DNA from: Corallochytrium limacisporum
Taxonomy: Eukaryota; Opisthokonta
NCBI GenBank assembly: GCA_002811645.1
Contig: PDIP01000015.1
Coordinates: 94,411 to 122,601, forward strand
DNA length: 28,191 bases
Direction of reading: 5' to 3'
The notes beneath the pieces are model-generated. The model was given only the letters and a program-made list of their open reading frames with translations, was not told the origin of the DNA and searched no databases. Made by a program: the position numbers and the translations under genes. Shown piece after piece: positions 22,052-28,191 of the stretch (position 1 is its first letter; every line of letters begins with the position of its first letter).

Positions 22052-23781
22052 ATGAAGCTCTATGAACGTTGTTAATACAAAACGCATATCATAAAGGTGA
22101 GAGGACCCCCTGGACGGCCCATGGCGATGGAGGTCTATGAGGATTGATTAGTCACGACGGACGGTAGTTAGCGTGTGGGAAAAAGGACTTTTGTGAGCGC
22201 TGCCGTTCCAACACCTGCTCGATAAACAGTAGCATCAGCACGTCCCTTTCTCAGGACGGTGGCATGTGTTTCATGAATGCTCAAAGCGAGAAGAACATCC
22301 AGTTCTGTATTTGCTACTGGGAATGCGGCCTACGTGTCCCACAATATGAGCAAAACTTACACCCTAACAGCGCATAACGCGGTTTCTAAGCGTCTTGCGC
22401 AGCAGGATCGTGGGCTCCTCATGAAGAAGGTGTGATGGGCCAGTGCGGCGGACCGAGCAAACGAACAATTTGATTCCCAGAGAAAGTGTAAAACTGCTCA
22501 AGCAACACCATTGGTTTTGACTAACATGCTTCTTCTGAGCTGTGAATGCCAACTGGACTTTAATGTATCTCTATAGCCATACTAAGCATGATCATAACAC
22601 ATGTTTGCCTCAGCCTGTATAGACCCTAGTTCACCAATACGACTGATCACTAGATCCCTCATAAACCTCAATGCGCGGGTCCTTTTCTCACAATGCCACT
22701 GATGACCGACTTGTACGGCAGGCGCCACCAAATCCATCCATAAGATTATACCCGGTCGCTCTCTAGGCATTCTCCGGTCAAGCATGGAACGTTAGCTGGC
22801 TAACTAGCCTCTTCTACTCCTCCTGTTCGCACTGCTGGCCCCTTGCGCACATCCCCTGCACCTCGAAAAAGTTTCCTAGTCGGGGTGCCGCCCCGGCAAG
22901 AGGGGGGGGGCACCTCCCCAGCGAAGTAGGCGGGGATCAGAGTCAGCGGCGGTGTTGCGATAATACTTTGCCTTCCTTACATGACCAACAAAAGGGAAAA
23001 CATTCATTTTATTCTTGTTTGTCTTGGATTCCATCTTGAACTGTTTATCCCCATTGAGGAGGGGAAGCAATGCAGTTGGGCTCATTCACTCACCTCCGCA
23101 TGGCCCTTGCCATGCAAACTTGCTCTGGAGTGCGCGCGTTCCCTGAAGCGCATCTTGCGAACAAAGGTACACTGGTTGACCATTTTCGCCGAGTCAGATT
23201 ATGACTGCTACCCCTAATTGCAGTGTGCACCCTTCTCATGGCCAGCCCAGGGACTTCGAGGGCGCCACCAAAAAACCAGGCACTAGTTACAGTGCTGACC
23301 GCGATTTGAGTAGGAATGTTGACTCCGGCAACAGAGCAACCATGGGTATGGGTCCATCTCTGGTGTACTGCTAGCTATATCCACTATATTATTGTTATAA
23401 CAGTCAAAATACTAGTACACTTCGCAGACTCTAGAATCCAAAGTGCAATAAATCGTCTCTTTCTAGTGCACGGGAAGTTTCCGCATGTAGATTTCTAGGT
23501 TGGTTATAGGGCTTTGACACCATGTACGTTCGTTGCCCGTCTCCATGCTGACGACCCGCTCCGCCATTCATTTCCAAATTAGGTACAATTAGAGCGCCGG
23601 TCAAATGTTGCGCTTGCAAAGAAGAGAGAGCCGAACCTGGAAAGCTGAGTCTTAGTGGCGGCCCTCCCCCGGGGGGGGGGGAGCGGAGGGGGCAGCGCCC
23701 AAAGCAAAAGCTAAGGAATGTGGTCTTGACCCAGAAGTACTATACCCTGCTGGCTTCTCCGGGTCGCAAAGGTAGGCGATC
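22052..23781. other. gene-less spacer with G/C hairpins
   Basis: It lies between the 3' ends of the Zn2Cys6 gene and the minus-strand orphan gene. No canonical AATAAA is evident directly after the 22051 stop. Two GC-rich inverted structures stand out: CGGGG-tgccg-CCCCG with a following G9 run (22881-22910), and a C5-G11 junction (23666-23681). A 78-codon frame at 22981-23217 has no recognisable features. Confidence 0.5.
23666..23681. repeat. C5-G11 palindromic junction
   Basis: A C-run abuts a G-run within a longer imperfect inverted repeat (CCCTCCCCC against GGGGG..GGAGGG). It lies about 100 bp beyond the 3' end of the minus-strand orphan gene. Confidence 0.8.
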
Positions 23782-24879
23782 TCAGAATCCAAAGTCCTCG
23801 ACGCACTGTTGGCAATGAAAAGATGCTCTACACTGGCACAGGTTTGCTCCTTTCCTCGCCGGCTCCGAAAATCGCAATTTCAACGTCGGACTTGTCAATG
23901 CCTGGGCAAGTCTGATTTGCCTCGTGCAAACGGATAATTTGCGGTCCGGGGTCATTTGCGGCGCGGCAGTTGTGGATTGAGTGGACCAGACCATAACAAA
24001 GTCCCTTGCGGGATTTGCACTAACATATTTCATGCCACAAGTGTTAGGCACCAAAACGTCATCCACAGTAATTAAACCGGTCCATTCGAATGCGATCCTG
24101 GCGACGTCTCCTAGGTCCGGCACGGTAACTGTCATGGTATCCTGGCCTTTGCAACTGTTGATCATGTTTGTGGTGTTAAATTGAACAATATCACCGGCCA
24201 TCATGTCGTTTAAAGTTGGATCCGGAGTCAACGAAGACGCAGCAAAGCCATTTTGAACAAAAGTGGTGGTTACGTTGTAGTCCTTTAATCCATTCTCCAC
24301 CTCAAGTGTACCAAAAACAAACCCTGAATTCAGTATATACTTAGCATCCAGTGCCGGTACGCCACCACATTCGTTGTAGAGAGCAAAGTAATCCTGGGAG
24401 CAAACAGACAGCTCGGTGGCAGGATAGGTGCCTTGGTTTTCCTGGACAATTGTGGTGTCACTTCCGGCTATGACAAGGTTGCCCAGCTGTTCCATGCTGG
24501 TAATGACCGGAAAGCACAAACCGGACTTGTACGTCAACATCAGCTCCATAGTGGCCTCATATCCGTTGATTGTGAAATCAAGTTCGGCAGCTCCATCACA
24601 GGTGGTGGAGTTTGCTAGATCACTGTCGAATGTGAGACTGCGAGTGTAAGGAGCAACTGGCTGTAGCATATTAAGAGTGCAAGTCTCTACGCCACCGTCT
24701 TGCTGAGAGCAGCTGTCGTACTCCCCTTCACCAGCGGCTGTAATGAGAGAACCAGAGGCCTGCACCATGAGAGGCCAACTGTAGTCTGTGCCATTCGTAG
24801 TCGCACCCTGAGCAATCGTCACGGCGCCTACAACTCCGCCACTTGAAACCATTGCAGACATCCCAGACATCCCAGACAT
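23782..24879 (-). CDS. unrecognised Cys-rich, probably secreted protein
   Basis: I do not recognise this 365-residue protein. It has 13 cysteines (57, 67, 94, 122, 160, 171, 243, 281, 318, 348, 350, 356, 359), four N-glycosylation sequons (N29, N90, N202, N235), and a Thr/Ser/Gly/Asp-rich, beta-strand-like composition with few lysines through residue 310. These are the marks of an extracellular or cell-surface protein. The N-terminus is a short MSG repeat followed by a weakly hydrophobic segment (about 10-24) that could be an atypical signal peptide. An in-frame stop lies nine codons upstream, so any better signal peptide would need an upstream exon. The last 50 residues differ: they are basic, with a CQC...CQQC cluster. 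That tail could be a separate small domain, or read-through of an unrecognised intron. The long open frame and even composition make the gene itself credible. Confidence 0.7.
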   Translation of the reverse strand: MSGMSGMSAMVSSGGVVGAVTIAQGATTNGTDYSWPLMVQASGSLITAAGEGEYDSCSQQDGGVETCTLNMLQPVAPYTRSLTFDSDLANSTTCDGAAELDFTINGYEATMELMLTYKSGLCFPVITSMEQLGNLVIAGSDTTIVQENQGTYPATELSVCSQDYFALYNECGGVPALDAKYILNSGFVFGTLEVENGLKDYNVTTTFVQNGFAASSLTPDPTLNDMMAGDIVQFNTTNMINSCKGQDTMTVTVPDLGDVARIAFEWTGLITVDDVLVPNTCGMKYVSANPARDFVMVWSTQSTTAAPQMTPDRKLSVCTRQIRLAQALTSPTLKLRFSEPARKGANLCQCRASFHCQQCVEDFGF

Positions 24880-25913
24880 ATGATTCTGTCGCCGATTTAT
24901 TGTTCTTCACTTTCTTGCTATTCGCATATGATATTTCAAGTATAAAACTTCAGCGTTTGTGAGGGTCAGCGGCTTCTGTCCACTTTAGTACCTACAAAGT
25001 GGGCGAACAAGTGGTTCCCGGGTTCACAGAAAACCAACAGGAAAAATGTTTCCCATCGTGACTTGTCATGTCCTGTACAGTTGGAAACGGGTGCAGCATG
25101 ACCTAAGTGCCAAATTCCGACTAACTAAAAATCAAGGACTCAGATGCGCTACAAATTGGTGACCTGACTGTGACCTTGTGATGCACCGGAGTTGGTTATC
25201 CAGCAGCATGCGGATGCTTTCCCCTCGGAAATCCTACCGTGGCCAGATATTTTCGATCGTCTGTGCTCTTTTTCTGTACTTTACAAGGGTTTAAGAATGA
25301 GGATGATGAAAGTAAGTCAGCCGTTCCGTGTCGTTTAGGCTCGTCCGAGCAAATTCTTAGCAAAAGGGCCCGCAAAATTACCTGCGTTGTTGCACTGGTG
25401 GTCCTTGATAGAGCAAATTGCCGGCCCCGGTGGAATTTCATCAAGTTTATCTCCAAGCATCGGCGATAAGTAACATATCCATTGCCCTGTGTCGCTATTC
25501 TCCCCTACGGCAAGCAAGACCTGGTATTGACGTTCGTGCATGTTAAACACCACAGAGAGGGCCCAGGGGGCGTGCGTGAGTCAAATACTACAGAAAACCA
25601 TACAAATTCTAACTCTCAATGGGAACCACGTTCTGCGAAAACGGACAAAATTGTCCACCGTTTCTTCGATACCGTTCCTTGGCTGAGAGTTGAGTATGAA
25701 GATTACTCCTGAATTCGGAGGAGTCCACGCTAGGGTCAAGGTATTGTGCCCATTACCCATATACACAATGACGACATCCTACAATGAATTTACATTGAGT
25801 CTTCTTTAACGGGACCTTAGCGACGAACGCGATTCCGAGTGGGGTGAATTACTGTCTCGGGCTCTTCATTTCAGCGCAGAGGTTGGCCAGGAAGGGTGTG
25901 GAACTCGTTATAG

Positions 25914-25935
25914 TCAGGGTTAGGGTCAGGGTTTG
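25914..25935 (+). repeat. interstitial degenerate telomere repeat
   Basis: TCAGGG-TTAGGG-TCAGGG-TTTG, three hexamers in the same orientation as the end telomere and about 2.26 kb from it. TCAGGG is a one-base variant of TTAGGG. Confidence 0.7.
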
Positions 25936-26291
25936 TTGTCCACGAAGAGGAGCATACCTCTTTCATGTTCGGATCACACTCTCCACGTGCGACCAATACC
26001 CCACCCTCCCCCTTGTACTGTGCATGTTCCCCGGGTCCCTGGCAACATCAGTGTGCTTCAGAAATCGTCTACGTGATGGTCGCCATCTCAACTCCAACAC
26101 ATCGGCATACACTGACAAACTGTTGTGTTTGGAGTACCACATGCCAACCTTTGGGTTCACCATGGGAGCAGTAAGCTTCCTTTTCCGGCAAGACCAGCGA
26201 AGCTTTATGTTGCAGTAAGATTTGCGATATACCACCGGGGTAGGTTCGATCCATGTATAGTGTGACCTTCTCGTGGCATGGTCAGCGTCAC

Positions 26292-26310
26292 AAAAAAGTG
26301 TTTTTTGTTA
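26292..26310. repeat. perfect A/T hairpin
   Basis: ACAAAAAA and TTTTTTGT are perfect 8 bp inverted arms around a GTG loop. An imperfect 24 bp palindrome (GTAC ends, 18 of 24 positions symmetric) follows at about 26318-26341. Confidence 0.6.
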
Positions 26311-27069
26311 TTGTACGACATCGCACGACGTGGTACGAGAATTCGCCACACAATTTCCTTCCATTTGACTGACATTTCTTACAGTGGGGATATATTTATG
26401 TCCTTAGTGAATCTAACAGGTTTCGAGTGGCAAGATCGGAACTAGTAAGTGATACCACTGTCTTCATAGTGATTTCCTATCGCATTTGGAATATCCAGCG
26501 GTGACTGACCTCGCGCACACGTTTCTTCCTTTGAGCCTTGAAGTTCCAACCATTGGACGAAGACTGAATGGCCGCTGGCAGGCAGGTTTGTGTCTGCGTG
26601 AGACCAGGTTATTCAACTAAATTCATCTCCAGACCTACCATAAAGTCGTACATTAGATCTCCAGAATTGCTTCTAGGATACGAAGGGTTGCGTGTCTCAA
26701 TGTCTAGATCATGTTTTCGAGTGGTCAGGAAAGCATCGAATGGGGCGGCCATTTCCTTGTTTCCAGAGGGTGTCGAAGTAGGATACTATTTATGCCTTGT
26801 ATTCGTCGGTACGGGCATGTGATTTTCGGTCTCAAAAATGGTAGGGGCATCAGATGTGCATACTCTACTTACGACACCAGGAGAGACACTGATTTAGCTA
26901 ATCGTGACGTCGGCACAGTAAATCGCCTTCACCACTGGGAAGGTACCCATCGAGGGCCCCCCTCCCTTCCGGTGCTTAGGAACGTGCACTCTCGTTCTCT
27001 CGGTGCCTATTGGTACCACCCTCTGTCTGGTATGTCAGGGTCAAAACTCCGAAAAACTTGACTCCCGAG

Positions 27070-27260
27070 GATCTTTTTCAATCTTGATTGTATAATAATT
27101 TATATTGATTGTATTCTATTTCATTATATTTTGCTCTTTTTAACAATCATTTACAAATATTTCAATAGCTGATTCAAACGAAGAGTCCCTGCTACTCTCA
27201 AAAATGGACTATTTTGACTTTGGCTTGACATTGAACACATCGTAGTCGTACAAAAAAATT
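27070..27260. other. AT-rich subtelomeric block
   Basis: About 190 bp clearly richer in A and T than the surroundings, with TTATATT, ATTATATTTTG and TTTAAC elements and no coding potential. It could be an origin-like or spacer element, but nothing identifies it specifically. Confidence 0.45.
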
Positions 27261-27661
27261 AAATATGAGCATCTATTACCACCATGACTTGAACCAATTT
27301 CTTGTGGACCACCATGTCCCATTTGATGCGAAAAAACTTGTGCCTGAAGAAATATTGGGGATTGATATACCTGTCCGACAATGAATGAATGAAAACATAT
27401 TTACACTACGGAAATCCATTCTTGATCTGTGAAACGAAAGTGAATGACATTGAAATTTCAAATACTGGAACCAGTGGGTCAAGCATTATACGAAACAATG
27501 GAGTTCATCCTTGTGGGGTTAAGGAGAAACTAACATAATACCGCATACGTAGATATCAGATGAGTTGATCGAGTCTTGGGGATTATAAGAGTTACCGCTG
27601 TCTGCACGCAGATGTATGAGGGGACAAAATAAGATTCGGTGGAGAGCATTCTAACCATTTG

Positions 27662-27675
27662 CCCCCGGGGGGGGG
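27662..27675. repeat. C5-G9 palindromic junction
   Basis: Five C directly followed by nine G, another copy of the homopolymer junction type seen elsewhere in the window. Confidence 0.85.
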
Positions 27676-27893
27676 ACATTTATGGAACGGAGAGTCCGGC
27701 GTGAGAACGGCAATGAGAGGTCAGCCACACACAAAACTACTCATACAAGGCGGTACTCAATTGTATCAGACTCCATCCGTACTAAAGACGATGTTCATCA
27801 GCATAAATGTCCCGTTCATCGCGTCAGGATCTTGGAAGATGGGATCTGATCAGGTATTTAAAGATCGACTTTAGACAGGATCACCGAAAGGAA

Positions 27894-27900
27894 TATAAAA
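27894..27900 (+). promoter_or_regulatory. TATA box of the telomere-proximal peptide gene
   Basis: TATAAAA lies 55 bp before the ATG at 27949. With initiation about 25-30 bp downstream, the 5' leader would be roughly 20-30 bases. The match is canonical and the spacing supports the small gene. Confidence 0.55.
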
Positions 27901-27948
27901 CCAATGTAAGGAAATTCTTGTAACGTCATCTGCAAACAGTTGTTTAAA

Positions 27949-28113
27949 ATGAATTCTACTCACCTTGCTCTTCTAATGACCATGATCCTCGGAGCCGCTG
28001 CTGCTCCCAGCATCTGTGAATCCGAATCCGAACTTGGTTGTGCGACATATTGTGACATTTTGATCGGTGTTTCCTGCCATGAAGGCAGCGACGGTTGCTG
28101 GAATTGTTCTTAA
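27949..28113 (+). CDS. predicted secreted six-cysteine micropeptide
   Basis: This complete 54-codon frame encodes a classic secretory precursor. A short N-terminus and a hydrophobic core (LALLMTMILGAAAA, residues 6-19) end in an Ala-rich site suited to signal peptidase cleavage near residue 19. The mature part is about 35 residues, acidic, with six cysteines (C23, C31, C35, C43, C50, C53; spacing x7, x3, x7, x6, x2). The C-x3-C followed by a C-terminal Cys pair recalls disulfide-stabilised alpha-beta peptides such as defensins. However, those usually end in CxC where this has CxxC, so no family is assigned. The gene has a TATA box 55 bp upstream, A at -3, and AATAAA 5 bp after the stop. It ends about 60 bp from the telomere repeat. 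Possible roles are antimicrobial, signalling or surface; none is shown by the sequence. Confidence 0.62.
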   Translation: MNSTHLALLMTMILGAAAAPSICESESELGCATYCDILIGVSCHEGSDGCWNCS

Positions 28114-28117
28114 CACG

Positions 28118-28123
28118 AATAAA
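28118..28123 (+). terminator. AATAAA poly(A) signal of the micropeptide gene
   Basis: A canonical AATAAA starts 5 bases after the TAA stop. Cleavage 10-30 bases later would fall at about 28135-28155, still before the telomeric repeats. Confidence 0.55.
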
Positions 28124-28172
28124 AATATTGCACTGCACTCATGCTCACCATTAACGAACCTGTTTTGATAGG

Positions 28173-28191
28173 TTAGGTTAGGGTTAGGGTT
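28173..28191 (+). repeat. telomere repeat (TTAGGG)n, chromosome right end
   Basis: TTAGG, TTAGGG, TTAGGG, TT runs to the last base, preceded by a partial TAGG. The G-rich strand points to the right edge, as expected for a right-hand telomere. Only about 19 bases are present, so the array is cut by the window or assembly end. Confidence 0.85.

Larger units (their letters stand above)
24880..27893. other. subtelomeric region without a recognised protein gene
   Basis: This 3 kb must include the promoter of the minus-strand orphan gene at its left end. It holds a degenerate telomere-like tract (25914-25935), short hairpins (26292-26310, 26318-26341), an AT-rich block (about 27070-27260) and a C5-G9 junction (27662-27675). 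Open frames of 60-120 codons here lack domains, and several overlap on opposite strands. Confidence 0.5.

Noticed and set aside
22981-23217. 78-codon frame with a hydrophobic patch near its N-terminus
   Set aside because: A possible short secreted protein, but the charged start and lack of a cleavage site, promoter element or poly(A) signal leave it unsupported.
27276-27482. 68-codon minus-strand frame near the telomere
   Set aside because: Ser/Trp/Phe-rich with no signal peptide or domain; no promoter or poly(A) element seen.
1-28191. CRISPR array, bacterial operon or phage content
   Set aside because: No regularly spaced direct repeats with unique spacers. Telomere, poly(A) signals and gene families are eukaryotic.

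Overview
This window is a nuclear chromosome end from a eukaryote. The last bases (28173-28191) are TTAGG-TTAGGG-TTAGGG-TT, the G-rich strand of a TTAGGG-type telomere running off the right edge. All recognisable genes are single open reading frames with no visible introns, and they start with ATG in ordinary eukaryotic contexts. AATAAA signals follow two of them. The gene mix is a fungal-type Zn2Cys6 regulator with a PAS-like domain, a type IIC Na+/K+-ATPase alpha subunit, a full CNNM metal transporter and a cinnamyl-alcohol-type dehydrogenase. This suits an intron-poor unicellular eukaryote. A unicellular red alga (Porphyridium-like) is my best guess, but that is inference; oomycetes, early fungi and other protists are not excluded.

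Layout. 1-1786: no convincing gene; homopolymer C/G runs and low-complexity DNA. 1832-4168: CNNM-type Mg2+ transporter (+), preceded by two tiny overlapping upstream ORFs. 4467-7598: Na+/K+-type P-ATPase (-), convergent with the CNNM gene; the + strand AATAAA at 4447 lies only about 15 bp from the ATPase stop, so the transcripts probably overlap tail to tail. 7601-16880: more than 9 kb with no supportable gene, rich in simple repeats. 16984-18204: NADP-type cinnamyl alcohol dehydrogenase with an unusual hydrophobic C-tail. 18205-20861: no gene; a long CA repeat. 20915-22051: Zn2Cys6-PAS regulator behind a 13-codon upstream ORF. 22052-23781: no gene. 23782-24879 (-): an unrecognised Cys-rich, probably secreted protein. 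24880-28191: subtelomere with a degenerate internal telomere-like tract (25914-25935), an AT-rich block (about 27070-27260), and a tiny complete gene (27949-28113) for a predicted secreted six-cysteine peptide ending about 60 bp before the telomere.

The ATPase and CNNM products may work together: CNNM proteins have been proposed to export Mg2+ in exchange for Na+, and this class of ATPase maintains the Na+ gradient. The ATPase keeps the catalytic residues and the third-site residues of animal pumps, but replaces two cation-site asparagines (N324 to V, N776 to K, animal numbering). Its transported ions cannot be assumed from the family name. The two unknown secreted Cys-rich products near the telomere are the most novel items here.
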